From positions 435,059 through 499,058 of the forward strand of contig NZ_RHLK01000003.1 in NCBI RefSeq assembly GCF_009757775.1: DNA of 64,000 bases, read 5' to 3'. Made by a program: the position numbers and the translations under genes. The notes beneath the pieces are model-generated. The model made no database searches. It had not been told where the DNA came from and worked only from the letters and a program-made list of their open reading frames with translations. This document shows positions 37,276 through 45,386 of this stretch, one piece after another. Source of the DNA: Paenibacillus lutrae (lineage in GTDB: Bacteria > Bacillota > Bacilli > Paenibacillales > NBRC-103111). The first letter of the stretch is position 1; every line of letters begins with the position of its first letter.

Positions 37276-38271
37276 TTATTCGGCGGGATTCGGCACCCAA
37301 TCCTTCACTCCGTTGTCTTCCAGAATACCGAGTGTAACGTCTGCAATATCCGGATCTCCCAGCAGCTTCTCACGGATTCTTAGCTTAACGTCGTCCGCAT
37401 CGGCGAGTGTCATCCCCGGCTTCAGTTCAATAAGACCATCCACATGATAATAGCGCCCTTCCTGTACGACGCGCATCGTATAAATATCTGTCACATTCGA
37501 ATCGGAGAATATAATGGCCGCAACCTTGTTCTCCACATCGGGAGGTGCCGATACACCGATCAAACCGACCATGTTATCATATCCGACGCGGAACGCTACG
37601 ATAACCATCAGAATCCCGATCAGAATACTGGAAATCCCGTCAATCGCCGCAAAATTCGTCAGGGTTGTTACAACGACCGCAACAAGTGCCAGCAATGCGC
37701 CGCTGGTGGCTACGAGATCTTCGTAAAAAACAAGTCGGGTTGGAGGCGCTGCCCGTTTAACATTACGGAAAGAGCTGCCGACTGTGCCCGCAAATCCTTT
37801 GGCTTCCACACGCGCTTCTTTGTTCACTTCTTTCATGGCTTTGAAAAGAATTAATCCGTCTACGATGATGGAAAAAAGAAGAACAGTCAGATTAATCCAA
37901 AAGCCTTTGGATTCAGAGGGGTGCTGCAGAAGATGAATGCCTTCACGAATCGTTTCGTAAGCCATGAACGTTACGACCATGACCGCGATCATGCAGAAAA
38001 TATTAATGACGCGTCCGTATCCCGTCGGAAACCTGCGTGTCGGCTTCTTCTCAGCGAGCACGCTTCCTACAAAAACAAATGCCTGATTGACCGCATCGGC
38101 AATGGAGTGCATCATCGAGGCATACATAGCCCCGCTTCCCGTCATAACGGATGCAACGCCTTTGGCGACAGCGATAGCTGCATTCCCGACTGCGGCCGTG
38201 CCGGAGGATACGTTCCCTTTCTTGATCAATTCGATCCAGTTTGTTTTCTCGCCCGTTTTTTCAGATGCCAT
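37276..38271 (-). CDS. Cation diffusion facilitator family transporter
   Basis: 331 residues. Membrane helices start near residue 25; YASMMHSIADAVNQ carries the metal-site H and D, and FYEDLVATSGALLAL is the matching site in helix V. A C-terminal cytoplasmic domain follows (from about residue 240). It probably exports divalent metal (Zn, Mn or Fe) in exchange for protons; it resembles B. subtilis YdbO. GGAGGAG lies about ten bases before the ATG. A possible promoter (TTACAA, 17 bases, TAAGTT) lies close upstream. Confidence 0.9.
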   Translation of the reverse strand: MASEKTGEKTNWIELIKKGNVSSGTAAVGNAAIAVAKGVASVMTGSGAMYASMMHSIADAVNQAFVFVGSVLAEKKPTRRFPTGYGRVINIFCMIAVMVVTFMAYETIREGIHLLQHPSESKGFWINLTVLLFSIIVDGLILFKAMKEVNKEARVEAKGFAGTVGSSFRNVKRAAPPTRLVFYEDLVATSGALLALVAVVVTTLTNFAAIDGISSILIGILMVIVAFRVGYDNMVGLIGVSAPPDVENKVAAIIFSDSNVTDIYTMRVVQEGRYYHVDGLIELKPGMTLADADDVKLRIREKLLGDPDIADVTLGILEDNGVKDWVPNPAE

Positions 38272-38414
38272 AAAGTTTTAAACTCCTCCTATGTAAACTT
38301 AACAACCGTTGCCTACTTTTGTAACCACGAAACATGAAGACTCAACCAGATCCTACGTCAATTTATGAACAACGATTTCAGAAAATCAGCTGAGCGAGAT
38401 GGGCATCGCATTTA

Positions 38415-38449
38415 TAAAAAGCACGCGCCCGACCGCAGACGCGCGCTAT
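38415..38449 (-). terminator. Terminator after the 65-residue gene
   Basis: GC-rich stem AGCGCGCG/CGCGTGCT (one wobble), then TTTTTATA on the minus strand, about 80 bases past the stop at 38527. Confidence 0.7.
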
Positions 38450-38526
38450 TTATGAACCACTCAAGCTGACCGGACAAACCAATCCTGGGGGGTTATCCGG
38501 CACGGGCACCTCTTGGGAATATACAG

Positions 38527-38724
38527 TTAACCCCAGACGTTCTGTCTGTCTTGCTCCTGGATCGCTCCCGTGACGTCCGTATCCGAATCTTCTGAGACCG
38601 GAACGGAGTCATCCGCCCTCAGACCGGTCCGCTCATGCGGACTTACATCTTCATAAATTCCCTGCTGACGATGATCGCCGCCGGGTAATTTATTCGTCTC
38701 CCGGTTACTCGGTTGGCCCGACAT
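38527..38724 (-). CDS. Small acidic hydrophilic protein
   Basis: 65 residues with no hydrophobic segment: a polar N-terminus (MSGQPSNRETNKLPGGDHRQ) and an Asp/Ser-rich end, probably disordered. GGAGGGAGGA lies before the ATG (38722-38724) and a terminator follows, so it is likely real. I recognise no family. It could be a small spore or stress protein, but nothing in the sequence proves that. Confidence 0.65.
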   Translation of the reverse strand: MSGQPSNRETNKLPGGDHRQQGIYEDVSPHERTGLRADDSVPVSEDSDTDVTGAIQEQDRQNVWG

Positions 38725-38812
38725 CTTGATTCCTCCCTCCAAGGTGATGCTCAAGTGAACGCCATCTTAGGGTATCCGCAGATGATAAGGGCTACTCCAT
38801 CCGAGCCTTCTT

Positions 38813-40171
38813 TTATCCGATTGTGATTTTACCTTCGGGGTAGCGGTACAGCTCCTTGCCTCCCTTAGGAGTAAGGGCATACGCCAGAGTCAGCGGACCC
38901 AGCCGGCCGATAAACATCAGGACCGCCATTAGCATTTTGCCGGGAACGGACAGTTCAGATGTCAACCCTAGGGACATGCCCGCCGTACCGAATGCCGAGG
39001 TAATCTCGAACATAATGATAAGAAACGGAGCCCTCTCCAATACAGACAGCGCCATCGTGCCGATAATGATCAGGAACAAGGCGAGGAGAGTCAAAGTCGT
39101 TGCCTTGTACAGCCTGTCCTTGGCCAGTCTTTTACGGAAGAAGACAATTTCTTCTCTGCCGCGGCTCATGGCGTACACAGCTCCGACGAGAATGGCAAAT
39201 GTCGTGATTTTGATTCCGCCTCCCGCGGAACCGGGAGCTGCTCCGATGAACATCAGGATAATAATAAAAAACTGGGTAGCCTGCCGCATCGATTCGATAT
39301 CAATCGTATTTACACCGGCAGAACGGGTCGTGGCCGATTGAAAAAAGGAGGCATACAGCTTACTCGTAAAACTCAGCGGCTGCAGCGTATTCGGATTCGT
39401 AAATTCAAAAATAAAAATAACGATCGACCCTAACAGAATGAGCAGTCCGGTGGCGGAAAGAACGACTTTGGAATGCAGGGAAAGCCGGCGTGTCTCCTTG
39501 TAATCCAGAAGATCCACCATCACGATAAAGCCTATCCCCCCCAGTACGATAAGCGCAATTGCAACGAGGTTAATAAAAGGGTCATGTACATATTCCATCA
39601 GGCTTCCCTTGGAATCCGGGATACTGCCAAATAAATCAAACCCCGCATTATTAAAAATTGAAATACTGTGGAACACCCCAAAGTAAATGGCTTTGCCCAG
39701 CGGCATATCGAACGACCAGCGAATGGCGAACAAAACAGCACCTGTGAGCTCAATGATCAGCGCGTAGGTCAGTACTTTGCGGATTAACCGTACAATGCCT
39801 TCCACAGAGCTTTGATTCATCGCTTCCTGCAAGAGAAGGCGTTCTCTCAAAGAGATCTTTTTTCTCAGAACCAGTGCAATTAATGTAGCCATCGTCATAA
39901 AACCCAGGCCGCCGACTTGCACGAGCGCCAGAATGACCAGTTGACCGAACAGAGAGAACTCCGCTCCGGTATTAACGACCGTGAGCCCCGTAACCGTAGC
40001 CGCCGAAGTGGCGGTAAAAAAAGCATTAAGGAAGGCCAGCGGCCGGCCTGAGACGGTAGCAGCCGGCAGAGACAGCAGGACCGATCCGATTAAGATAATC
40101 GTCAGAATTCCCAAGGCGAGTATTTGCGGCGGTGTAAAACGTATCAGGAACTTTTTTTTCTTTCTAGCCAT
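38813..40171 (-). CDS. TrkH/KtrB-family potassium uptake channel subunit
   Basis: 452 residues. Four MPM repeats; the first selectivity filter is in SAATVTGLTVVN, others in FNNAGFDLFG, ATTRSAGVNT and EITSAFGTAGMS. It carries K+ (with Na+ coupling in Ktr systems) and needs a cytoplasmic KtrA/C-type RCK subunit, which is not in this window. KtrB and KtrD both fit. AAGGAG lies before the ATG (40169-40171), 34 bases after the SGNH hydrolase stop. Confidence 0.93.
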   Translation of the reverse strand: MARKKKKFLIRFTPPQILALGILTIILIGSVLLSLPAATVSGRPLAFLNAFFTATSAATVTGLTVVNTGAEFSLFGQLVILALVQVGGLGFMTMATLIALVLRKKISLRERLLLQEAMNQSSVEGIVRLIRKVLTYALIIELTGAVLFAIRWSFDMPLGKAIYFGVFHSISIFNNAGFDLFGSIPDSKGSLMEYVHDPFINLVAIALIVLGGIGFIVMVDLLDYKETRRLSLHSKVVLSATGLLILLGSIVIFIFEFTNPNTLQPLSFTSKLYASFFQSATTRSAGVNTIDIESMRQATQFFIIILMFIGAAPGSAGGGIKITTFAILVGAVYAMSRGREEIVFFRKRLAKDRLYKATTLTLLALFLIIIGTMALSVLERAPFLIIMFEITSAFGTAGMSLGLTSELSVPGKMLMAVLMFIGRLGPLTLAYALTPKGGKELYRYPEGKITIG

Positions 40172-40205
40172 TTCTATTCTCCTTGTCGCGAGCAAACAAT
40201 CCCGG

Positions 40206-40754
40206 TTACAAATATTGTCGGATGACGGAGGCAACCTGCCCCGCGCATGCCGCGCTCCCCTGTTCATTCATGTGCAGATTATCTTCACACAGATAATCGC
40301 TGAGATTCTGTTTAATGAGAGCGTTCAGATCATTCACTTCAATTCCGTGCCTGTTCATCAGTTGAACGGCCGCCGTGTTATACAGGTCGATTTCGGCATT
40401 GCTTCTCCCTACGTAATCAGGAGTTACAGGAGTCGTCGTCGCAAAAATAATCGGAGCGCCTGTACGATGCAGCTCGTTAATAATCCGTCTAAGCGTTTCT
40501 ATGTATTCGTCCAGCGCCGTCAGCGCTTCAACCATAGGAGCTTCATGATGCAGATCCCAAAGCCCGTTATTCCAATGAATAACATCCGGGGTGCCAAGCT
40601 CTTTCAGCCAGAGATTCACACCCCAAAGGGTGTGTTTGGCAAAACGGCAGTTCTCCTCGGGTCCTATAACTTCCGCTTCCCCTCTTAGTCTCTCCTTAAC
40701 GAGAGGCTGATACCCGAGCCGGATTGAATCTCCTAGCAATAATACTTTTTTCAT
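40206..40754 (-). CDS. SGNH/GDSL-type hydrolase
   Basis: 182 residues. Block I GDSIRLGY has the nucleophile S10; HWNNGLWDLHH replaces the usual GxND, and the end has NLHMNEQG with the Asp/His pair shifted to Asn/His. It is probably an esterase of the small cytoplasmic SGNH group. No signal peptide. ATG at 40752-40754 sits just after GAGGTGG (short spacing); a start four codons earlier has no ribosome site. Confidence 0.85.
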   Translation of the reverse strand: MKKVLLLGDSIRLGYQPLVKERLRGEAEVIGPEENCRFAKHTLWGVNLWLKELGTPDVIHWNNGLWDLHHEAPMVEALTALDEYIETLRRIINELHRTGAPIIFATTTPVTPDYVGRSNAEIDLYNTAAVQLMNRHGIEVNDLNALIKQNLSDYLCEDNLHMNEQGSAACAGQVASVIRQYL

Positions 40755-40820
40755 CGTCCACCTCATAGTAAACCGTCTTTTGAAATGATAAACGGATGTC
40801 TTAAACAAGAGTATAAAGGA

Positions 40821-41369
40821 TCAGGATGGATTTGGAAATGATGCAGCCCCTTTATTCCTTAAATAGAACTCGGTCATTTCCACACTATCGTCCGCTATTT
40901 CCAGCAGGACGGATTGGTGCTTGACCAGCTTGCCTTCCCGGTAATCGCAAAAATGGTCGTAGCAGCCCTCTTCATGCAGCAGATAAGGGAAGAAAACCGG
41001 AATATTGGAGGAGATTCCTTTATTCTGGGGATGCAGGATCCAGTCTATCTTTTTCCAGTCAAGAATCCCTTCTTCGGTCTTCACAGGCCCGGCAAATACG
41101 AAATCCTCCGCTACCTCAGCCGCATACAAATACATCCCGCCTATCTCCGCTCCGTTTAGGGGCCAAGTCACAAGACCCTTATAGTGAAGCCTGTAATCCG
41201 TAATACCGGTTTCTTCAAGAATTTCCCTCTCCATGGACTCTCTGGGCGTTTCACCTTCTTCCAGTTTGCCGCCTATCCCGTTCCAGCAGCCCATCCAGCT
41301 TGGCTTTTCCCTGTTCAGAAGCAGAATCCGGTCTCCCTGCCTTATAAAGCAAATGTTATACGTAATCAT
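40821..41369 (-). CDS. Nudix hydrolase (MutT-like)
   Basis: 182 residues with a complete Nudix box at 34-56 (G34, E40, R48, E49, E52, E53, G55). Nudix enzymes cleave nucleoside diphosphates linked to another group; the 8-oxo-dGTPase-like start (CWNGIGGKLEEGE) hints at nucleotide sanitation but does not prove it. The ribosome site is weak (GGACATGAAACG). It is divergent from the ZTP riboswitch unit. Confidence 0.88.
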   Translation of the reverse strand: MITYNICFIRQGDRILLLNREKPSWMGCWNGIGGKLEEGETPRESMEREILEETGITDYRLHYKGLVTWPLNGAEIGGMYLYAAEVAEDFVFAGPVKTEEGILDWKKIDWILHPQNKGISSNIPVFFPYLLHEEGCYDHFCDYREGKLVKHQSVLLEIADDSVEMTEFYLRNKGAASFPNPS

Positions 41370-41450
41370 CGTTTCATGTCCAATCTGCTAAAAGCTCATT
41401 TGTTCCTAATTATAAAACGGTGCCTGTACTTATACCAATTTAAAACCTGC

Positions 41451-41479
41451 TTGAACTTTCATTATGCTTCTTGTAAAAT
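41451..41479 (+). promoter_or_regulatory. Sigma-A promoter of the riboswitch/DJ-1 unit
   Basis: TTGAAC (41451-41456), a 17-base spacer, TAAAAT (41474-41479). Transcription should start about 41486, a few bases before the aptamer. Confidence 0.75.
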
Positions 41480-41492
41480 AATTGAAAATCAA

Positions 41493-41562
41493 ACGATGTG
41501 CGACTGGCGTAGCATGGAGAACCATGAGGAAGCACACTCGGATAACCGCCGTACGCCTGGGC
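41493..41562 (+). promoter_or_regulatory. ZTP (pfl) riboswitch aptamer
   Basis: The conserved blocks occur in the right order: CGACTGGCG (41501-41509), a hairpin CATGG-AGAA-CCATG (41513-41526), AGGAAGC, then CCG...CGCCTGGGC (41547-41562). These are the ZTP aptamer halves that form the pseudoknot and the ligand site, paired outside by GTGC/GCAC. The aptamer senses AICAR mono- or triphosphate (ZMP/ZTP), a sign of 10-formyl-THF shortage. The terminator at 41563-41595 provides an off switch. Confidence 0.92.
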
Positions 41563-41595
41563 AAAGTACCGATCCTTGTGATCCGGTACTTTTTG
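41563..41595 (+). terminator. Riboswitch-controlled terminator
   Basis: A perfect 9-bp stem AAAGTACCG/CGGTACTTT with a 12-base loop, then TTT. It begins right after the CCTGGGC block, so formation competes with a ligand-stabilised aptamer; ligand should allow read-through. Confidence 0.9.
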
Positions 41596-41629
41596 TCGTG
41601 AACAGATCATTAGAAGGTGGTGCTCAAGG

Positions 41630-42214
41630 ATGAAAATGGCATTTATCGCATTTGAAGGAATGACGTCACTCGATTTGATCGGCTTCACCGAAGCCGTCAC
41701 ATGGATGGGCATTTTGCAGGCAAAAGAAAAGGTCAGCTGGGATTTCTGCTCCATTCAAGAGGAAATTACGGACGACCGGGGGCTGTCGCTCCGAATCAAG
41801 CATGTCCGCCCGGACCTTGCCGGATATGATCTGATCTTCATACCCGGAGGAATGTCCACCCGCCAGCTCAGGCATGATCCCGAATTCGTCTCCTGGATCC
41901 GGACGGCGCATTCCGCCCGATACAAAGTATCCGTCTGTACAGGAGCTCTTCTTCTGGGCGCAGCGGGTTTCCTGACAGGCAGAAGGGCAACGACTAACCG
42001 GTCCGCCTACGAACTCCTGGCTCCCTACTGCAGAGAAGTCGTACAAGAGAGGGTCGTGAGGGACGGGGGTATTTTCACCGGAGGTGGAGTGTCCACGTCG
42101 ATTGATTTGGGCTTGTTTCTTGTAGAGACGTTGACCAGCCCCGAATTCGCGCTTCAAGTACAAGACAAAATGGACTATCCTTATTACCGTCCGTTACGGG
42201 AAAAAGACCGCTGA
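41630..42214 (+). CDS. DJ-1/PfpI family protein under ZTP riboswitch
   Basis: 194 residues with a DJ-1/PfpI fold: D15 near the N-terminus, IPGG (71-74), nucleophile elbow VCTGALLLG with C103, and VVRDGGIFTGGG. It looks most like the isonitrile hydratase (InhA)-type subgroup, which also has CTG and GGGV(T/S)xxID. Activity is unknown; family members include hydratases, amidases and glyoxalase-like enzymes. AAGGTGG is before the ATG. A ZTP riboswitch implies that the product is wanted when folate one-carbon units run low. Confidence 0.87.
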   Translation: MKMAFIAFEGMTSLDLIGFTEAVTWMGILQAKEKVSWDFCSIQEEITDDRGLSLRIKHVRPDLAGYDLIFIPGGMSTRQLRHDPEFVSWIRTAHSARYKVSVCTGALLLGAAGFLTGRRATTNRSAYELLAPYCREVVQERVVRDGGIFTGGGVSTSIDLGLFLVETLTSPEFALQVQDKMDYPYYRPLREKDR

Positions 42215-42227
42215 TAAGGCGGTCTTC
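42201..42227. terminator. Bidirectional terminator between DJ-1 and Nudix genes
   Basis: Stem AAGACCGC/GCGGTCTT with a 7-base loop overlapping the DJ-1 stop. The minus strand gives TTTTT, so it works best for the convergent Nudix gene. Confidence 0.75.
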
Positions 42228-42242
42228 ATTGCCCAGACTCTT

Positions 42243-42755
42243 CTAAAGGAGCTGTCCGCTTGACCGGTCTCTGCAAGCTTCTTGTACAAGGATCGGAATA
42301 AGCGCATGGTCTTCAATCACGTAAGGAATCTCCTCCGGCTCCACCCAGATACGGGATAAACATTCGTACGCTCTAGTGAACGGCAGGCATTCGGTAATTT
42401 CCATGCGGTAAAACAGCTGGTAACCGATCATCGGATATTTCCCGTCTGGATTAAAGTGTTCATTCTCCTCATGACTTACCTCAATGCAGCCGATCAGTCC
42501 GATCCGCCCCCGGACACATCCTTCTTCCATGGCTTCCCGGTGAAAAGCCTCTTCCGGTGTTTCACTTCCCTCTACGTGACCTCCGGGAAGATTGAAGCCC
42601 CGGTTGTGCACATGCACCAGCAAAATTTTATCGTTATGAAAACAGACCCCGTGAACGCTCGTTACTTGTGCATGGTCCGGAAGCTGCATGGAGGCAGTCC
42701 AAGTAAGTTTGACTCGTTCGCCGTTCCAATCGGCATAGTTGGTATGACTGCTCAT
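42243..42755 (-). CDS. Nudix hydrolase
   Basis: 170 residues with a Nudix box at about 59-81 (GGHVEGSETPEEAF, then REAMEEG). The conserved Gly near the end is C80 here, but the catalytic R-E...E-E set (73, 74, 77, 78) is intact. Substrate unknown. No sequence tie to the other Nudix gene beyond the box. The ribosome site (GAAGGGA) is rather far from the ATG. Confidence 0.85.
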   Translation of the reverse strand: MSSHTNYADWNGERVKLTWTASMQLPDHAQVTSVHGVCFHNDKILLVHVHNRGFNLPGGHVEGSETPEEAFHREAMEEGCVRGRIGLIGCIEVSHEENEHFNPDGKYPMIGYQLFYRMEITECLPFTRAYECLSRIWVEPEEIPYVIEDHALIPILVQEACRDRSSGQLL

Positions 42756-42809
42756 AAATATAGACGCGTCCCTTCTCTTTTCTCCTGGTTACATTTCCCC
42801 TGCCATCAG

Positions 42810-42998
42810 CTAATTGGTCTTCCTATGAAGCGGTCTGGCCAGATGGAAGCGATGCATCCCAAAATCATCGAGAGTTGAATTTAGAATCGCTTCTTTCAGC
42901 GGATGCAGGTTAGGCGTCAGCCTGATTTCAATGTTCAGATCGGCCAGCTTGTCGATCAGATCGCGTATCGGCTCGCTGCTATAATGGTAAAGATTCAT
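42810..42998 (-). CDS. Small hypothetical protein overlapping a GNAT gene
   Basis: 62 residues with no membrane segment; the start MNLYHYSSEPIRDLID and the middle RLTPNLHPLKEAI look like ordinary coding sequence. GGAAGGG is four bases before the ATG. It overlaps the end of the GNAT gene by 20 bases, which suggests co-translation. No family recognised; a fragment of a longer protein is possible. Confidence 0.5.
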   Translation of the reverse strand: MNLYHYSSEPIRDLIDKLADLNIEIRLTPNLHPLKEAILNSTLDDFGMHRFHLARPLHRKTN

Positions 42999-43563
42999 CT
43001 GACCCTTCCCTGATTATCGGAATTTGTGCCCATTCTTCTTTTAACAGGCCGTAAATGACATGGTCGACGTAGCGGTCATACAGCCACTCCGACTGTCTTA
43101 CGCATCCTTCTTGCACAAAATGAAGCCGCTCGGGGATCGCCCTGCTTTTGGCATTGAATTCCGAAGCCCGGATCTCGATCCGATTAAGCCCGCACTCGGC
43201 AAAGACATAATCCACCAGGGCTCTGCACGAGTCCGTCATTATCCCATGCCCTTGAAATTCGGCTCCAAGCCAGTAGCCTATTGAAGTACTTTTGTTGGAC
43301 CTGTCTATACCGTGCAGGCCTATACAGCCTGCCAGTTTGTTTCTATAAAAGATTCCTAGCTGCACTGCCCCGTTATTCGCAAAAGTCTGGAGAGAGGCGC
43401 TGATGAAGGCCTGTGAATCTTCCACCTTCATTGTTCCATCTACCCACGGGAGCCATTCTTTTAAATACCCGCGGTTGCGGTCTATGAGGTGGAATAATTC
43501 TTCGGCATATCTAGGCTCGAGCAATCTAAGCTCCAGATGGTCATTAATTTTGTTAGTAAACAT
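42979..43563 (-). CDS. GNAT acetyltransferase, RimJ/RimL type
   Basis: 194 residues. RimL-like pattern: LRLLEPRYAEELF at the start, IGYWLGAEFQGHGIM (acetyl-CoA loop) and IEIRASEFNAKSRAIPERL. Such enzymes acetylate protein N-termini or small amines; ribosomal L12 is only one example. AGGGGAGG lies before the ATG. It follows the HD-domain gene by 13 bases, so both are probably in one transcript. Confidence 0.88.
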   Translation of the reverse strand: MFTNKINDHLELRLLEPRYAEELFHLIDRNRGYLKEWLPWVDGTMKVEDSQAFISASLQTFANNGAVQLGIFYRNKLAGCIGLHGIDRSNKSTSIGYWLGAEFQGHGIMTDSCRALVDYVFAECGLNRIEIRASEFNAKSRAIPERLHFVQEGCVRQSEWLYDRYVDHVIYGLLKEEWAQIPIIREGSDESLPL

Positions 43564-43576
43564 GGTGCTGCCTCCC

Positions 43577-44185
43577 CTATATTCCTTGTTCCAGGTCGTA
43601 GTACGCTTGTTCCAGCCATGGATGAATCACCTTTAGCGTTTCTTTACGCTGCCATAGATAATGGATATATTCAAATGCTGCGGCATCCAGTGAATGTTCC
43701 AGCTTGGCCTTAACTTGTTCCAGATAGGGAGGGGTTCCCGATTGATCCCAGCGGATCTTGTCCGCGACAAACAACACTTTATCCAGCCGAGTCGCATGCT
43801 CACGCAGTGTCGTATGGCAGCCTACGGCATCCAAAATTTCGTCATCCTGGATGTGAAATAAATCTCTCGCCATGGCTTTGGAAATTTTCTGATGAATGAT
43901 CATAGGAAATACTTCTTCTTCGGGCAGTACTTCGATTCCCAGCTCAACTGCCACACGGATTCTCTCCGGATTCGGAAAGACTGCACTGATGTCATGCAGA
44001 TAACCGGCAGCTTGGGCTGCTTCAACATTAGCCCCGTACTGTTTGGCGATTCGTCCAGCTTCCTCTCCCACTTCCATACAATGCTCAGCTGTGGCAGGGT
44101 GATTGTGCAGTAAGAACTGGTAAATCTCTTCTTTCAAATTTCCAGTCGGGTGAGGTAAAATAAGACGGGCGTAGACGGCATTCAT
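43577..44185 (-). CDS. HD-domain hydrolase, YqeK paralogue
   Basis: 202 residues with H35, H64-D65 (YLHDISAVF), HQKISKAMA and VADKIRW, the same HD pattern as YqeK. It has diverged strongly from the operon copy at 24958-25524. A role in dinucleoside tetraphosphate cleavage is possible but not shown. AGGAG lies before the ATG; it is followed closely by a GNAT gene. Confidence 0.82.
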   Translation of the reverse strand: MNAVYARLILPHPTGNLKEEIYQFLLHNHPATAEHCMEVGEEAGRIAKQYGANVEAAQAAGYLHDISAVFPNPERIRVAVELGIEVLPEEEVFPMIIHQKISKAMARDLFHIQDDEILDAVGCHTTLREHATRLDKVLFVADKIRWDQSGTPPYLEQVKAKLEHSLDAAAFEYIHYLWQRKETLKVIHPWLEQAYYDLEQGI

Positions 44186-44203
44186 GCAAACTCTCCTATC
44201 TCG

Positions 44204-44770
44204 TTAATGATAGTTTACATATAGATCCTGTAAAATATCGCTTCCCTGATCATTCAGCACTTTAATTTTATAAGGATAGGCGTAAACTCCTACATCGGTT
44301 TTCTTAAGACGGCAAACTTCAATAAAGAATTCTTCCTTTGGTATACGCATCTCACAAGTTTCATTCTTAAAAAACGTTTTTATTCTATCTATTTTCAAAT
44401 CGTAATTTTTTCCCATGATCCATACATAACTGCCTTTATCCGTCTTCATCGTTTTATAGCGAAACAGATTAGAGCCTTGCCCGGTAGATTCGATTTTATA
44501 TTTACCATTCCAACCTTTAGTTAAAATGGCGTCAGCCTGATAATCCGTATCCCCGACAAAAAGATAAACAAGCTTGGTGTCATCCACATCTTTGGATTTC
44601 TTATGAGTGTAATCTGTTATTACTTCCTCTCCCCTGCTGCTCCAGACTTCAATAGCCGTTTCAATTTCTTTCAGGTCGTTTCTAATCTTATACGAGAAAC
44701 TTTGGTGAATAGTAAATACGACTATGAATACAATGACACAACTTAATCCATAGAGGACAATTTTTTTCAT
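44204..44770 (-). CDS. Hypothetical membrane-anchored protein
   Basis: 188 residues: a basic start and one membrane segment (about 5-23), then an outside domain of about 160 residues with mixed beta pattern (GKYKIESTGQGSNLFRY). No family recognised. ATG at 44768-44770 has AGGAGGA upstream. AT content is higher than in the conserved block. Confidence 0.72.
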   Translation of the reverse strand: MKKIVLYGLSCVIVFIVVFTIHQSFSYKIRNDLKEIETAIEVWSSRGEEVITDYTHKKSKDVDDTKLVYLFVGDTDYQADAILTKGWNGKYKIESTGQGSNLFRYKTMKTDKGSYVWIMGKNYDLKIDRIKTFFKNETCEMRIPKEEFFIEVCRLKKTDVGVYAYPYKIKVLNDQGSDILQDLYVNYH

Positions 44771-44883
44771 AAATCCTCCTGCTTTATTCAAACAAAGATA
44801 TTCCTTTATCCTCGTTTATACTAAAATCGGGTAACTTTTACAAGTTTGCCCTTGTAGGTTTCGTTTCTATTTGGAATAAAGAT

Positions 44884-44913
44884 AAAGCCTCCCAGGCGTC
44901 CCCGGGAGGCTTT
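44884..44913 (-). terminator. Terminator after the small disrupted gene
   Basis: A perfect 10-bp stem AAAGCCTCCC/GGGAGGCTTT with a 10-base loop. Either strand could use it; on the minus strand ATCTTT follows. It ends the unit at 44952-45106. Confidence 0.75.
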
Positions 44914-44951
44914 GCTAAGCTGATGTGTTCTTATAGGAGAGAATACACATC

Positions 44952-45106
44952 TTATTGTTCCGTAACCATCAGCTTCTTCATCGACTTCGCCGCGGACTCA
45001 GACGCTTTCGAGCTGTTCACTGCGAGATCGAAGTCTTGCTTCGCGAGAGTTTCAAGCTAGCGGTTACCATGCGCAGTCTTTTAGGGCCTTTGAGGCCTGT
45101 TCGCAT
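44952..45106 (-). pseudogene. Small gene with a frame break
   Basis: ATG (45104-45106) has a very strong site, GAGGGGAGGTGA, and a promoter. The first frame gives 29 codons (MRTGLKGPKRLRMVTASLKL...) ending at 45017. From about 45060 a second frame reads LETLAKQDFDLAVNSSKASE and on to SMKKLMVTEQ, ending at 44952. One indel would join them into a protein of about 51 residues. The signals around it are intact. It may be a recent frameshift, a sequence error, or two tiny peptides. No family recognised. Confidence 0.45.
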
Positions 45107-45142
45107 AGGAATTTTCACCTCCCCTCGGAGCAAACCCGCTGC

Positions 45143-45171
45143 AGTATATCATAATTTTCCTGATATGGTAA
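45143..45171 (-). promoter_or_regulatory. Promoter of the small disrupted gene
   Basis: Minus strand: TTACCA (45166-45171), 17 bases, TATACT (45143-45148), 37 bases before the ATG. Confidence 0.55.
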
Positions 45172-45269
45172 CATTTTTACTTTTACTCTGCGGTTTTGAA
45201 TTTGAAGCCTTGGAGGATTTTTTTTACATATGCGTGCCTGCATAACTTGCGATTTTAGCCAGCTCTGCA

Positions 45270-45308
45270 GAATAAAACTGACCCCATCATCCACGATCGG
45301 GGCCAGTT
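45270..45308 (-). terminator. Terminator after the 164-residue gene
   Basis: Stem AACTGGCCCC/GGGGTCAGTT (one wobble) with a 13-base loop, then TTATTC on the minus strand. Confidence 0.7.
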
Positions 45309-45386
45309 AAACGATTCAAACCTTTCCGTCAGGTTTGGACCTATCCATTCCATCCGTTAGAGTTATACATTTCAATTCTAATGAAC

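Noticed and set aside
44955-45245. 96-codon plus-strand frame over the small disrupted gene
   Set aside because: Antisense to better signals (promoter, ribosome site, terminator) on the minus strand; Arg/Leu-rich shadow translation.
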